From: Alteromonas profundi
Lineage (GTDB): Bacteria > Pseudomonadota > Gammaproteobacteria > Enterobacterales > Alteromonadaceae
Direction: 5' to 3'
Length of the DNA stretch: 64,000 nt
Assembly (NCBI RefSeq): GCF_010500865.1
Contig: NZ_JAAAWN010000001.1
Location: 124,001-188,000 of the forward strand
Positions 34,374 to 43,910 of the stretch are shown piece after piece (within the stretch, counting starts at the first letter, position 1; every line of letters starts with the position of its first letter). The notes under the pieces were generated by a model. The model was not told where the DNA came from. It did not search any database and saw only the letters and a list, made by a program, of their open reading frames with translations. The translations under genes and the position numbers were made by a program.

Positions 34374-35056
34374 CTGCCCATTAGGTTGTTGGGGGCGAAG
34401 TCTAGCTTCCCCCAACGCTCAGCCGATAACGAGTTAAACCCCTCAATGGGTTGGCTTGTGCCTTTTACTTGCACGTAGCGGCCTTGAAAAATAGAAAATC
34501 GACAGATATCTATGGGCGTCACTTCTGATGAGTTCACATCCTCTATCACTCTGGCCGTTTTTAGTCCCTCTGCAACCAATTCAGAGCAAAACCAGCGGCT
34601 GAAGTTTTCTTCGTTGTAACTAATACTTTTAAGCAATGGATGCCCATCAAAGGTGTCTACCGCAGACCCAAATAGCTGAAATATGTCGTAGGGCTTACCG
34701 TGTTGCTCGTGCATGAAGTTGAAAAATGCATGGTGATTTTGGTTAAACCGATCCCGCGCTTGGCGCCCTAAAGGTAGCCACCACATGTGGCCATTGTAGT
34801 TGTTTATCCTCTCACTTAGGCGATTGGTCATTACGCCTTGTTTGCCATTATAAATAGTGGCTTCCATTATCTTATTAACATAGCTGCCGCTAAGTTTGTC
34901 GGGCATGTTGGTGTGTAAAACTACTGCTATATGGGTTACCACTGAGCCGGTGGTAAATTTGGTCCACCGCGAAAATAAGCTATTTCCCCCAAACGCAATA
35001 ATATCGCCCGGGCGCATATGCTCGCGTACTAAATGATAAGGTTGGTGCTCTAGCAT
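34370..35056 (-). CDS. YiiX/NlpC-P60-type papain-fold hydrolase
   Basis: A 228-residue protein without a signal peptide. MRPGDIIAFGGNSLFSRWTKF, then VVTHIAVVLHT (conserved His) and FSRWFCSELVAEGLK (catalytic Cys in the FCSELV motif) are the hallmarks of the permuted YiiX/YebB-like branch of NlpC/P60 enzymes, in which His precedes Cys. Members act on peptide or lipid amide bonds; the substrate here is unknown. AGGAAAG precedes the start. A single gene. Confidence 0.82.
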   Translation of the reverse strand: MLEHQPYHLVREHMRPGDIIAFGGNSLFSRWTKFTTGSVVTHIAVVLHTNMPDKLSGSYVNKIMEATIYNGKQGVMTNRLSERINNYNGHMWWLPLGRQARDRFNQNHHAFFNFMHEQHGKPYDIFQLFGSAVDTFDGHPLLKSISYNEENFSRWFCSELVAEGLKTARVIEDVNSSEVTPIDICRFSIFQGRYVQVKGTSQPIEGFNSLSAERWGKLDFAPNNLMGS

Positions 35057-35294
35057 TGTTGCTTTCCTGCTTAGCTATGTTTTAGCGCATGTATCAAAGT
35101 GTGTCTAGAACGCGATAAAGCGCGCCTTACCACGACTATTTATCGGTGTTTTCCACCCTATTATCGCAACGTCTCAAAATACGACCTTTTAACGTTTATG
35201 ACAGCCTAGTTTTACAAAATTTATCTAGGTTTGTAAGGCGGCAACGAAACGCAGTGGTTTCCGCAAACACAATTTAAATCAGAGGAAATTGATC

Positions 35295-35621
35295 ATGTCT
35301 ATATCACGTCGCGTTACCTTATCTACCTTATTGGGCCTTTCACTTACTTTGTTAGCTGGTACTGCAAGTGCCAAAGGTTACCCTGTCGCTATTGAAGATC
35401 AGCTTATTGCTGTTTGCAAGGCAATAAAAAGTGACAACCGTCTAGCACTTATACGTGCCGTGAAAAAAACACGGCTAAGCTACCGAGAGCTAAACAAAGG
35501 GCTAGTGTGCAATGGCCAAGATATGCTGACTTTTGCGCTTACCCATAATGCTACCTCTACAAGCCAGCTTATAGCTAGGCGCACCAACACCCAGGTGGGT
35601 ACGCTTACGGCGCAGTATTAA
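35295..35621 (+). CDS. DUF3718 secreted protein
   Basis: A 108-residue protein starting MSISRRVTLSTLLGLSLTLLAGTASAKG, a clear signal peptide. The mature part has the DUF3718 pattern, with two cysteines in VCKAIKSDNRLALIRAVKKTRLSYRELNKGLVCNGQDMLTFAL. The ATG at 35295 is preferred over a TTG two codons earlier because GAGGAAA is at the right spacing. Function is unknown. A strong terminator follows. Confidence 0.85.
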   Translation: MSISRRVTLSTLLGLSLTLLAGTASAKGYPVAIEDQLIAVCKAIKSDNRLALIRAVKKTRLSYRELNKGLVCNGQDMLTFALTHNATSTSQLIARRTNTQVGTLTAQY

Positions 35622-35655
35622 TTAAATGTTGGTTTGTAACCCCACCCAATAATTG

Positions 35656-35688
35656 AGCTGCTTATTTTGGTTTAAGCAGCTTTTTTAT
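35656..35688 (+). terminator. Rho-independent terminator
   Basis: AGCTGCTTA and TAAGCAGCT make a perfect 9-bp stem followed by six T residues. It ends the DUF3718 transcript. Confidence 0.88.
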
Positions 35689-35729
35689 TTATAGCACAAG
35701 GTCGGCTTATTCTACTTGCCGTTTTAATT

Positions 35730-36509
35730 ATGATTGGATTAGTCTTTTTACCTTCAGCATCCGACGGTGCAATGCTTGCTCGTGTACTATCTGGGCTGCG
35801 GGTGTTTGACAGGCTCATTCACGTTACCTGCGAAAACGACTACCGTTCTCGTTTAGTTGATGTGCCCTTATCGGTATGTTTCAGTAGCGCAGGCCATATA
35901 GCTACGTATTCACCTCCTCCTTATACGCCGCCTTATTGGATTGCAGTGGGTAAAACACAGTGCGATGCGCTTAATGCGTTCGCATGCTCAGCAAAGGCGT
36001 TTATCCGCTTGCCAATAAACATAAGGCAGCTAAAGGCCGTGGTAAAAAAGGCCTATGATCATCATCAAAAAATACAACAGCGCCGCCAGTTCGCCTACTT
36101 AATTGATGGCCTTTGTATGCAATATGGCGTAACCAAAGAGGCATTGGCTGCCACACTTCGCCATCAGTATGCTCGATATAAAGCGCCATCCTTTGTTAGC
36201 GTGAAAGGGCAGGATGGGTGGTGCTGTCTTTTGCCTAGCGATATTCTTTGGGTTGAAGCTTGTGGCGATTACATGCAAATACAATTGATTAATAAACGTA
36301 TTTTAGTGCGCTCAACATTGCATGCACTCTTGCAAAAGCTGGGGTCTCAGCATTTTCTTCGTTGTAACCGCTCTGTTGTGGTAAACATTGAGCACGTGGC
36401 TAGGGTAAGTAATTTTAATGGTCAGCTAAGTGTCATACTTACCGGGGGGGAGCAAATTAAATTAAGCCCACGTTACCAATGTCGGCGTTGGCAGGCGCTG
36501 TGTGGATAA
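35730..36509 (+). CDS. LytTR-type DNA-binding regulator with degenerate receiver
   Basis: A 259-residue protein. The C-terminal LytTR domain is clear (residues 155-255: FVSVKGQDGWCCLLPSDILWVEACGDYMQIQLINKRILVRSTLHALLQKL, then HFLRCNRSVVVNIEHV). The N-terminal half keeps the shape of a receiver (FACSAKAFIRLPINIRQLKAVV resembles its end) but lacks the acidic pocket and the phospho-accepting Asp. It is therefore probably not controlled by phosphorylation in the usual way. It precedes the lrgA-lrgB pair; in other bacteria LytTR regulators control that pair. Confidence 0.82.
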   Translation: MIGLVFLPSASDGAMLARVLSGLRVFDRLIHVTCENDYRSRLVDVPLSVCFSSAGHIATYSPPPYTPPYWIAVGKTQCDALNAFACSAKAFIRLPINIRQLKAVVKKAYDHHQKIQQRRQFAYLIDGLCMQYGVTKEALAATLRHQYARYKAPSFVSVKGQDGWCCLLPSDILWVEACGDYMQIQLINKRILVRSTLHALLQKLGSQHFLRCNRSVVVNIEHVARVSNFNGQLSVILTGGEQIKLSPRYQCRRWQALCG

Positions 36510-36623
36510 AATGAAAATAAGACGGAAAACAAGAAGTAAGACTATGGTCGCGCTGGTATCTACCTACTAATTTCAGTTAAGCTTTGGGTAAATACATAAC
36601 TAACCAATAAAAGTGGGGCGGGA

Positions 36624-37007
36624 ATGGCGAAAGCCGGCAAATGGCTCGTTGGCTGGGGCGTAATTCTTTTGTGTTATTACGCGGGCATCGTTATTTCGGC
36701 GTCATTTCATCTACCTGTGCCAGGTACGTTGGTGGGGTTGTGTTTGTTATTAATTATGCTGTTCTTGTTTTCCGGTTTAGATAGCTTTATTGCGCTAGCA
36801 GCGACGCCATTACTTACCCATATGTCGTTATTGTTTGTGCCCGCTGTATTAGGCGTAGGCATATACTGGCAAGATATTATGCAAAATTGGATGGCGATAG
36901 CCATTGCCATTGTGGTGTCCACGGCAATGAGCCTTGGCCTTGCCGGTAAAGTTACTGTACTTGTCTTTGGTAAACGCGGTAATGATACGGACAATAGCCA
37001 AATATGA
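36624..37007 (+). CDS. CidA/LrgA family membrane protein
   Basis: A 127-residue holin-like membrane protein of the CidA/LrgA family with four helices: LVGWGVILLCYYAGIVISASFHLPVPGTLVGLCLLLIMLF includes the conserved LPVPGTxVGL, followed by FVPAVLGVGIYWQDIMQNW. The family has been linked to murein hydrolase control, cell death and, more recently, carboxylate transport. It overlaps the lrgB-like gene by four bases. Confidence 0.88.
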   Translation: MAKAGKWLVGWGVILLCYYAGIVISASFHLPVPGTLVGLCLLLIMLFLFSGLDSFIALAATPLLTHMSLLFVPAVLGVGIYWQDIMQNWMAIAIAIVVSTAMSLGLAGKVTVLVFGKRGNDTDNSQI

Positions 37008-37723
37008 TAACCGCACTTACGCATAGCGTAACCCTTCAGGGCATGTTCTGGCTCACTATCACCCTTATTGCGTATATTGTTGGGTTAGCCATTCATCGGC
37101 GGTGTTATGGGCACCCAGCGGCGCATCCGCTAATTGTTACTGTGTTGCTCGTGGCGGCAGTGCTTATGCTCACCCATACCTCAGTACAAAAATATCAAGT
37201 GTCGGCGCAATTACTTCATTGGTTGTTAGGGCCTGTTACTGTAGCGCTCGCGCTGCCTATCTATCGACAATGGGCGCAGCTAAAACATTATGGGTGGCGT
37301 TTAATAGTAAGTATTTGTGCGGGTGGCGTTATTGCCCCACTATTAGCTTGGTATTCATTATGGGTATTTAGCGCGCCTACCGCCTTGCAGCTTACTATAC
37401 TGGCTAAATCTATTACCACGCCTTTGGCTATGGAAGCTACGCGTCAGATTGGTGGTATACCCGCGTTGGCGGCTGTTTTTGTCATTGTTACCGGTATAGT
37501 AGGTTCGGTGCTTTCTGGGTGGGTGTTTAGGTTGTTTAATGTGCAAAGCACCGACGCCCAAGGTATTGCGTTGGGCACTGTGGCTCACGGAATAGGCACA
37601 GCAAGGGCGATACATATGGGGGAAGATGTTGCGGCTATGGCGACGCTGGCACTGTGTATTAACGGCATTGCCACTGCGCTGGTGCTGCCTTTGCTATATA
37701 GTTTCTTCTCGTTTTTAGGCTAA
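37004..37723 (+). CDS. LrgB/CidB family membrane protein
   Basis: A 239-residue membrane protein with multiple helices. The family core is visible: LLHWLLGPVTVALALPIYRQW, ILAKSITTPLAMEATRQIGGIPALAAVFVIVTGIVGSVLSGW, and GIALGTVAHGIGTARAIHMGEDVAAMATLALCINGIATALVLPLL. It is the partner of the LrgA-like protein and is translated together with it. The LytTR gene lies just upstream. Confidence 0.92.
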   Translation: MITALTHSVTLQGMFWLTITLIAYIVGLAIHRRCYGHPAAHPLIVTVLLVAAVLMLTHTSVQKYQVSAQLLHWLLGPVTVALALPIYRQWAQLKHYGWRLIVSICAGGVIAPLLAWYSLWVFSAPTALQLTILAKSITTPLAMEATRQIGGIPALAAVFVIVTGIVGSVLSGWVFRLFNVQSTDAQGIALGTVAHGIGTARAIHMGEDVAAMATLALCINGIATALVLPLLYSFFSFLG

Positions 37724-37918
37724 CATTGCGCACAGACGTGTAAATTTCCCCAAAAGTACTATTCCTAATAGATGAAGTTCGGTTCACCATAGGGCTACTA
37801 TTTTTTGTCACTTCAGTTTATGGTTATTGTGCCGATAAAATAAATATGAGTGCCCAACAGGTGTTTGCACTGTCTATGTTTGCACTGAACATAATTACGC
37901 AAGGTGGTAGTTCGCTTA

Positions 37919-38917
37919 ATGTTTTCTGTACTCGTTTGTGACGATTCTCTTGTCGCCCGTAAGCAAGTGGCCAAGTGCCTTCCGCAAGACTGGGATGTGG
38001 CTGTTCACTTTGCAAAAAATGGGCAAGAAGCCTTAACCGCTCTACGAGAAGGGAAGGGCCACCTATTGCTGCTCGACCTTAATATGCCCGTATTAGATGG
38101 TTATGGCACCTTAGAGGCAATAAAAACACAGGGGTTGGCTACCCGCGTTATTGTTGTTTCAGGCGATATTCAGCCTGAAGCCTACGACCGTGTGATTGCC
38201 TTAGGTGCGCTTGATTTTATTCAAAAACCCGTCGCCCCTAAAAATCTGCGAGACGTGTTAGATAAGCACAATATTTTACAGCTAGACCCAGTTTCTGCCG
38301 ACCCCTACACAGCCCTAGACCCGGATATTCGAGATTGTTATCAAGAAATTACCAATATTGCTATGGGGCAGGCAGGCGATCATCTAGCGCGAATAATGAA
38401 TGTGTTTGTTCGCTTACCCATTCCTAATGTCAATATCATTGAAGTAACCGAATTGCATATGATGCTTACGGATATTGAAAGTCATGAGCAGGTGTCTGCT
38501 GTATGTCAGGGGTTTTTAGGGCCGGGTATCAGTGGCGAGGCCTTGTGTATTTTAAGTGATTCTAGTTTTCAGGATGTCGCTAAAATTCTTAACGTAGAAG
38601 GTGAAGTAGACGACCAACTGCAATTAGAGCTATTGATGGATGCCGCCAGTATTCTTATTGGTACTTGCCTTACCGGTCTTGCCGCCCAGATGGATGTGAA
38701 TTTTAGTCAGGGTCACCCAATTGTGTTAGGCCAGCATCGCGCTATTACCGACATTATTAAAATGAACAAAATGCAGTGGAAGCGTACTTTAGCCATCGAA
38801 CTTAGCTATGGGTTGGAGGGGTACAATGTGCAGTGCGATCTTATCTTGCTATTTACGGAAGAGTCGATGAAAACCATGAATGCCAAACTTGCGCATCTAT
38901 TGGAGGATATGGAATGA
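37919..38917 (+). CDS. Response regulator with CheC-like domain
   Basis: A 332-residue protein. Residues 1-120 form a standard receiver (VLVCDDSLVARKQV, LLLLDLNMPVLDGYGTLEAI with the phospho-accepting Asp, VVSGD, FIQKPV). The C-terminal 190 residues follow the CheC/CheX phosphatase type (EITNIAMGQAGDHLARIMNVFVRLPIPNVNI, then DAASILIGTCLTGLAAQMDVNF). It probably senses or removes phosphate in a two-component circuit. The ATG at 37919 is chosen over a GTG five codons earlier because it begins the receiver. The stop overlaps the PAS gene start. Confidence 0.85.
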   Translation: MFSVLVCDDSLVARKQVAKCLPQDWDVAVHFAKNGQEALTALREGKGHLLLLDLNMPVLDGYGTLEAIKTQGLATRVIVVSGDIQPEAYDRVIALGALDFIQKPVAPKNLRDVLDKHNILQLDPVSADPYTALDPDIRDCYQEITNIAMGQAGDHLARIMNVFVRLPIPNVNIIEVTELHMMLTDIESHEQVSAVCQGFLGPGISGEALCILSDSSFQDVAKILNVEGEVDDQLQLELLMDAASILIGTCLTGLAAQMDVNFSQGHPIVLGQHRAITDIIKMNKMQWKRTLAIELSYGLEGYNVQCDLILLFTEESMKTMNAKLAHLLEDME

Positions 38918-39402
38918 GCCAGCAGCTCGATGAGTTACTTGAGTTTCATTGGATGATGGACATGCTGCAGTCGGTAGATGTGGGCATTGTGGTGTTAGAT
39001 AGGAATTTCGCTATTCAAGTATGGAACGGTTTTATGGAAAGTCACAGCGGCCTGTTGCCTAGTGATGTACGCGATAAATCGTTATTTTCGTTATACCCCA
39101 GTATTAAAGAAGATTGGTTTAAGCAAAAATGCAAACCAGTGTTCGAGCTGAAAACCCGCGCCTTTATGACATGGGAACAACGGCCTTATTTATTTAAGTT
39201 TCCCAATTATCGGCCGATTACAGGTAGTGAGTCGTTCATGTATCAAAATATCACCTTAGCGCCGCTGAAATCGGCCACAGGGATGGTGGATTATATCAGC
39301 ATGATGATTTATGACATGACAGATGTGGCGGCAGGGAAAAAACAGTTTGAAGCCTTGCAGGTACGCGTTAGCGAGGATGAAGAGCGTATTCAAACACGAT
39401 AA
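38914..39402 (+). CDS. PAS-domain protein
   Basis: A 162-residue protein starting MSQQLDELLEFHWMMDML. It contains one PAS-type domain (DVGIVVLDRNFAIQVWNGFMESHSGLLPSDVRDKSLFSLYPSIKE, ending VDYISMMIYDMTDV) with a short charged tail and no kinase or output domain. The ATGA overlap with the receiver-CheC gene shows they are co-translated, so it likely supplies the signal input for that protein. Confidence 0.85.
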   Translation: MSQQLDELLEFHWMMDMLQSVDVGIVVLDRNFAIQVWNGFMESHSGLLPSDVRDKSLFSLYPSIKEDWFKQKCKPVFELKTRAFMTWEQRPYLFKFPNYRPITGSESFMYQNITLAPLKSATGMVDYISMMIYDMTDVAAGKKQFEALQVRVSEDEERIQTR

Positions 39403-39525
39403 GCGGTTTAGAAGTAAGCCCTTTTGTGTGTAACGCCGCCCCGATAGTGTCACTGTCAGTGTTACTTTTAACATCAATATTTTCATTTTATCTTAGGTTA
39501 CGCTTTTTGTTTGGCGGGAGTTTTT

Positions 39526-41289
39526 ATGCACATTACACAGGGTAGTCGCGGTGTTCGTTTGCTACTAATCGCAGCGGTATTAACCGTACTGTCTGCATGC
39601 GGCGGCGGGGGTTCAGGCGGCGATGATGGAACAACTGGCAGCGCGTCTAATTTATTGGTAAATGCAGGCCCAGATGCTTCTGTTACCGAAGGTGCGACAT
39701 ACACGCTAAGCGCTGACGTGACGGGCGGTGATGGAAGTTATACTTACCATTGGTCGGCTTCACCCACCCTGAGTATTACGCACGCAGATACCAGTGTCTC
39801 AGATGCCAGCTTTACCGCCCCAGAGGTAAGTGTATTAACACAGTACAGTATAACGGTAACGGTAAACGATACCTCAGGGAATTCTGATACGGATGTCACG
39901 GTTATCTCTGTCACGCCAGTGAATGTGGCTCCGGTAGCGCAAATTTCTGTGCCCATGTGGGAAGGGCTCGAAGATAATTATTTCCCTGGCGGTGTGCAAG
40001 TGATCCTCGATGGCTCAGCTAGTAGCGATGAAGACGCCGCTGATACAAGCAGTGCCATCACCAGTTACAGTTGGGCGCAGACCAGCGGGACGAATGTTAT
40101 TGCTGGAGAAGAAACATCACTTTCTACGCTCACCATCACTACCCCTATATCGAATGAAGAGCAAACTCTATCATTTACCCTAACAGTAACAGATGCCGAA
40201 GGGGCAACCGACACCGAAACAGTTACTATTTATGTGCAATCAGAATACGAAACCTTGCCCACAGTAGATGCAGGATATTCGCAAGGGGTGTTTAGCGGTG
40301 AAGCAATTATTTTAGCCGGGCAGGCGAGTACCACTATTTCCAGGGCTGAGCCCCTCTCGTACAGTTGGTCGCGAAGCAATAATGTAACCTCGTTTCATGT
40401 TGTTGAAAATAACGATAAGCAACGACTAACAATGTCTGCAATAGACGATAGTGATGCGCTTTCTACCTTTGCCATAGCCCCAGCGATAGACGAATACACA
40501 GTGGTGACTTATACCCTCACCGTTACCGATGCCTATGGAAACCAAGTAGAAGATACCATTGACGTAGGTGTACGCGCGATGCCAACCCCCCTTATTAACG
40601 ATACAGGCTTTTTACAACAGGCTACCAACAATGCCATAACTGAAGCGCAGCAAAATGAATGGCCGGGGCAAGACGGTCAGCGCGGTGCCGATATTGTTGA
40701 ACAAAATGGTTTCATAGAAAAAGCAGGAAGAGGCAAAGCAGGTTTTGACTTTACACGTTTAAATGCTAACGGCGATGAACAAGATGCAGACGCAGATACT
40801 TGGTCGTGTGTGCGCGACAACGTGACAGGCTTGGTGTGGGAAGTGAAATCCGATGACGGTGGTCTACAAGATAAAGATTATACGTATTCATGGTATAGCG
40901 ATAGTACCAACGGCGGCTACGCCGGAGATGAAGACGGTATAAATACCAGCTGTACCTTAGCCAGTTGCAACACTCAGGCGTATACTGCTGCTGTGAACGC
41001 CCAAGGCCTATGTGGTTTTTACGACTGGCGCATGCCTACCCACCACGAGTTATTTTCACTTATGCATTTAGGTATATCTGATAGCTTAGCTATTGATGAA
41101 GAATACTTCCCCCATACCGGCCCCTCGACAACTGATCCTGTTTGGTATTGGACATCGGTGCCAAGTGCCGATGGTGTGAATAGCGACGACGCGCAAAACG
41201 CTTGGGCATTAGATTTTGTCTCTGGCGTAGATAACTTTCTCAATAAATCATCAGCGGCACGTGTGCGTTTAGTGAGAGCAGGGAGATAA
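39526..41289 (+). CDS. Large lipoprotein with PKD/Ig-like repeats and a DUF1566 domain
   Basis: A 587-residue lipoprotein with lipobox SAC followed by a CGGGGSGG linker. About three Ig/PKD-like repeats (VNAGPDASVTEGATYTLSAD, YSITVTVNDTSGNSDTD, FTLTVTDAEGATDTETV) precede the C-terminal DUF1566 domain (NDTGFLQQ, WSCVRDNVTGLVWEVKSDDGG, GFYDWRMPTHHELFSL, YWTSV, VRLVRAGR). The ATG at 39526 follows GGGAG; a TTG five codons upstream is less likely. It has the same build as 26790-28472 and also has a small DUF1566 gene right after it. Function unknown, possibly cell-surface. Confidence 0.88.
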   Translation: MHITQGSRGVRLLLIAAVLTVLSACGGGGSGGDDGTTGSASNLLVNAGPDASVTEGATYTLSADVTGGDGSYTYHWSASPTLSITHADTSVSDASFTAPEVSVLTQYSITVTVNDTSGNSDTDVTVISVTPVNVAPVAQISVPMWEGLEDNYFPGGVQVILDGSASSDEDAADTSSAITSYSWAQTSGTNVIAGEETSLSTLTITTPISNEEQTLSFTLTVTDAEGATDTETVTIYVQSEYETLPTVDAGYSQGVFSGEAIILAGQASTTISRAEPLSYSWSRSNNVTSFHVVENNDKQRLTMSAIDDSDALSTFAIAPAIDEYTVVTYTLTVTDAYGNQVEDTIDVGVRAMPTPLINDTGFLQQATNNAITEAQQNEWPGQDGQRGADIVEQNGFIEKAGRGKAGFDFTRLNANGDEQDADADTWSCVRDNVTGLVWEVKSDDGGLQDKDYTYSWYSDSTNGGYAGDEDGINTSCTLASCNTQAYTAAVNAQGLCGFYDWRMPTHHELFSLMHLGISDSLAIDEEYFPHTGPSTTDPVWYWTSVPSADGVNSDDAQNAWALDFVSGVDNFLNKSSAARVRLVRAGR

Positions 41290-41291
41290 CA

Positions 41292-41807
41292 ATGAAAACG
41301 ACAATATTAGCATTTGCATTAACCGCCGCTTGTTCGTTTAACGTATCGGCACAAACCTGTTTGGCAAACGGGCTTGAAACTACGCCAAGCGAAGACTTTA
41401 GCGTGGTGACCACAAGTAGCTACTTACACACCCCCACCGATTTAGTATGGAAGCGCTGCGCCGAAGGACAAGAGTGGGACGGTTCTACCTGTGAGGGTGA
41501 AGCGGTAAAGTATACGTGGCAAGAAGCCTTACAGCTGGCCCATGAAGCTAGTAACGAGGATTTGCTTGGGTGGCGTTTACCTAACGTAAAAGAGTTAGCT
41601 TCATTGGTTGAGCGTGACTGCGTGCGACCGGCAATTAATAGCGCTGTATTCCCGGCTACTCCCCCCGACGACTTCTGGACATCAACCCCTTCAGCTGATG
41701 ATCCGGATCGCGCATGGGTTGTTGCATTTTTTAATGCGAGTCACTCAATAAAAGAAAAAGATCGCTATGTCTATGTGCGCTTGGTGCGTACTTATACTAA
41801 TGACTAA
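41292..41807 (+). CDS. DUF1566 secreted protein
   Basis: A 171-residue protein with a signal peptide (ending VSA) and a DUF1566 domain (LVWKRCAEGQEWDGSTCEGEAVKYTWQEALQLA, GWRLPNVKELASLVERDCVRPAINSAVFPATP, FWTSTPSA, VYVRLVR). It starts two bases after the large DUF1566 gene, with GGAGATAAC as ribosome-binding site. It corresponds closely to 26272-26793 in domain order (CRPAIN, FP-TP, WTSTP, LVR). Confidence 0.88.
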   Translation: MKTTILAFALTAACSFNVSAQTCLANGLETTPSEDFSVVTTSSYLHTPTDLVWKRCAEGQEWDGSTCEGEAVKYTWQEALQLAHEASNEDLLGWRLPNVKELASLVERDCVRPAINSAVFPATPPDDFWTSTPSADDPDRAWVVAFFNASHSIKEKDRYVYVRLVRTYTND

Positions 41808-41944
41808 TGGTTTTTTACGTCATAATCTCGGGGTTCATTAATCTTAAAGTGGCAGGCAGTGCGCTTGCTGCTTCACCCTGATTTTTAGCGGTTTAGACTC
41901 ATGGCATCTTCCTATTTCCCCCTAAGATAGCCACAATATATTCT

Positions 41945-42760
41945 ATGAATTATTTAAATCGCCTGACGACAGGTTTTCTCAGTGTTTTTCTGCTTAGTTG
42001 GTGCGCGCCGGCATCGGCAGACTTTACTTGCAACATTGACTTTGCCTACGGCCTTTCAGTCAATGATAGTCAACTGCGGGTGATGGGAAAGACGCGTACG
42101 TTAGTGCAAATAAATAACCAATCGCAGTTGTTTGTCGAAGGGCGTTGGCAATCGTTAACCCCAGAACAACAAGCATGGCTGAACGAATACGCTAACGGGC
42201 TGCACTACGTAGTGCCTAAAATGATTGTGTTGGCTACCGAAGGTGTCGATTTAGCCATTGATACCATAGAGCACGTATACCTTGGGTTAGTAGGCAGCGA
42301 TCACGAAAGTTACGAACGTTTGCACCTAGCAATGCGCCGTGTGCAAACCCGCGTAAACGATAAGTTTCGCCATGCAAGCAACCATTACTTTATTGGTCCG
42401 GGGTCGCTTGAAAGCGTAGATGAATTTGTTGATAGCGAAATAGAAGCGCAATTAGAAGAAGCAATTTCTACCTCTGTGGGCGGCATTTTATCTGCTATTG
42501 GCGGTATAAATACAAACGGCCAAGATGTAAGTAGTGAAAAGGTTGAGGAAATTACCCGCCAGTTAGAATCTGTGGGCGAACAGTTAGACAAAGATGTAGG
42601 TGATAAAGCCACTACGCTTCGCAAAAAAGCGCGATGGTTTTGTGAAAAGCTAAAACGTCTGGATATTGCAGAAGAGAAATTGCGTGCAAGTGTTCCCGCG
42701 TTTGCCCCGTACGATATTATTACCGCACAGCCTAACAAGCATAGCCGCTCTACCGATTAA
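41945..42760 (+). CDS. DUF2884 (YggN-like) secreted protein
   Basis: A 271-residue protein with a signal peptide (ending ASA) and the DUF2884 layout of E. coli YggN: an N-terminal domain (DSQLRVMGKTRTLVQINNQSQLFVEGRWQSLTPEQQAWLNEYANGLHYVVP), a long helical middle, and a final helix with FCEKLKRLDIAEEKLRASVPAF. Function is unknown. It stands next to hemW and rdgB, convergent with them. Confidence 0.85.
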   Translation: MNYLNRLTTGFLSVFLLSWCAPASADFTCNIDFAYGLSVNDSQLRVMGKTRTLVQINNQSQLFVEGRWQSLTPEQQAWLNEYANGLHYVVPKMIVLATEGVDLAIDTIEHVYLGLVGSDHESYERLHLAMRRVQTRVNDKFRHASNHYFIGPGSLESVDEFVDSEIEAQLEEAISTSVGGILSAIGGINTNGQDVSSEKVEEITRQLESVGEQLDKDVGDKATTLRKKARWFCEKLKRLDIAEEKLRASVPAFAPYDIITAQPNKHSRSTD

Positions 42761-42770
42761 GGCCTAAAGC

Positions 42771-43910
42771 TTATACAAAACACGACAATAGCGAATTTAA
42801 GTAACGACGCCCTTTCGCTGTTACCTGCCAGTGTGTACTCGTTATATCAAGTAGCCCCTGTCGCTGCGCATCTTCTAATGCTTTTTTTACATCGTCGCTA
42901 AGTACTTGGCCGGTTAATGCGTAATAATCTTCAATCGGGCATGGCTCCACTAAACGAAAACGGTTCATAAAAAACTCAAAGGGAACGTCGTGTTTTTCAA
43001 CTTGCGTTTCGTTGTCAATATATGGCCGGCTTATTTCCATATAACCCCGCGGGTGCTTAACTTTTACGGTGCGATGAATAGTGCCATTTACCACGTCGGT
43101 TATTTTACCGTGAGCACCGCAACCAATGCCTAAGTAATCGCCAAACCGCCAATAGTTAAGGTTGTGCTGACATTGATGCCCTACTTTGGCATACCCAGAT
43201 ATTTCATACTGAGCATAACCTGCGGCTTCCAAACGTTGATGTCCTTGCTGTTGAATTTCCCACAGAATGTCATCATCAGGCAATTCAGGGGGGCGTGAAT
43301 AAAACGGCGTATTAGGCTCAATTGTAAGTTGGTACCAAGACAAATGATAAGGGTTTAGCGCAATCCCTTTGTTTAAATCGGACAAGGCGTTTTCAACACT
43401 TTGGTTTGGTAAGCCATGCATAAGGTCTAAATTAAACGTAGGAAGGCCAGCCACGTGGGCCTGTTTCACCGCGTTCTCTGCTTGATGGCTATTATGAATT
43501 CGGCCTAGTACTTGTAAGTGCTGTGGCTGAAAACTTTGAATGCCCACAGAAATACGGTTTACCCCCGCTTCATAAAAACCAAGAAATTTCCCCGCTTCAA
43601 CCGTGCCAGGGTTTGCTTCCATGGTAATTTCAGCGTTTTCGGCTAAATTAACCCGGGCCTTAATGCCGTTAATTATGTCTGCCATGGCTTGGGCAGAAAA
43701 CAGGCTTGGAGTTCCCCCCCCTATAAAGACGGTATCAACTTGTCTTGTGTCAACACGCTTTGCATCTTGTGCTAAATCGTCGAGTAAATGGGCAACATAC
43801 TCTTTTTCGGGCAGGGCCGACTTCAACCCATGGGAGTTAAAGTCGCAATACGGACATTTTTGCACACACCAAGGTATGTGCACATATAAGCTTAAGGGGG
43901 GATTACGCAA
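42771..43910 (-). CDS. hemW: Haem chaperone HemW (radical SAM)
   Basis: A 379-residue radical-SAM protein. [10 protein letters not shown] gives the CxxxCxxC iron-sulfur motif, followed by GGGTPSLF (SAM site), EANPGTVE and the GVQSF-type [19 protein letters not shown] start is used, eight bases inside the end of rdgB, giving [15 protein letters not shown] as in relatives. HemW was long annotated as coproporphyrinogen oxidase-like; it binds haem and delivers it to respiratory enzymes. It is in an operon with rdgB. Confidence 0.93.
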   Translation of the reverse strand: MRNPPLSLYVHIPWCVQKCPYCDFNSHGLKSALPEKEYVAHLLDDLAQDAKRVDTRQVDTVFIGGGTPSLFSAQAMADIINGIKARVNLAENAEITMEANPGTVEAGKFLGFYEAGVNRISVGIQSFQPQHLQVLGRIHNSHQAENAVKQAHVAGLPTFNLDLMHGLPNQSVENALSDLNKGIALNPYHLSWYQLTIEPNTPFYSRPPELPDDDILWEIQQQGHQRLEAAGYAQYEISGYAKVGHQCQHNLNYWRFGDYLGIGCGAHGKITDVVNGTIHRTVKVKHPRGYMEISRPYIDNETQVEKHDVPFEFFMNRFRLVEPCPIEDYYALTGQVLSDDVKKALEDAQRQGLLDITSTHWQVTAKGRRYLNSLLSCFV

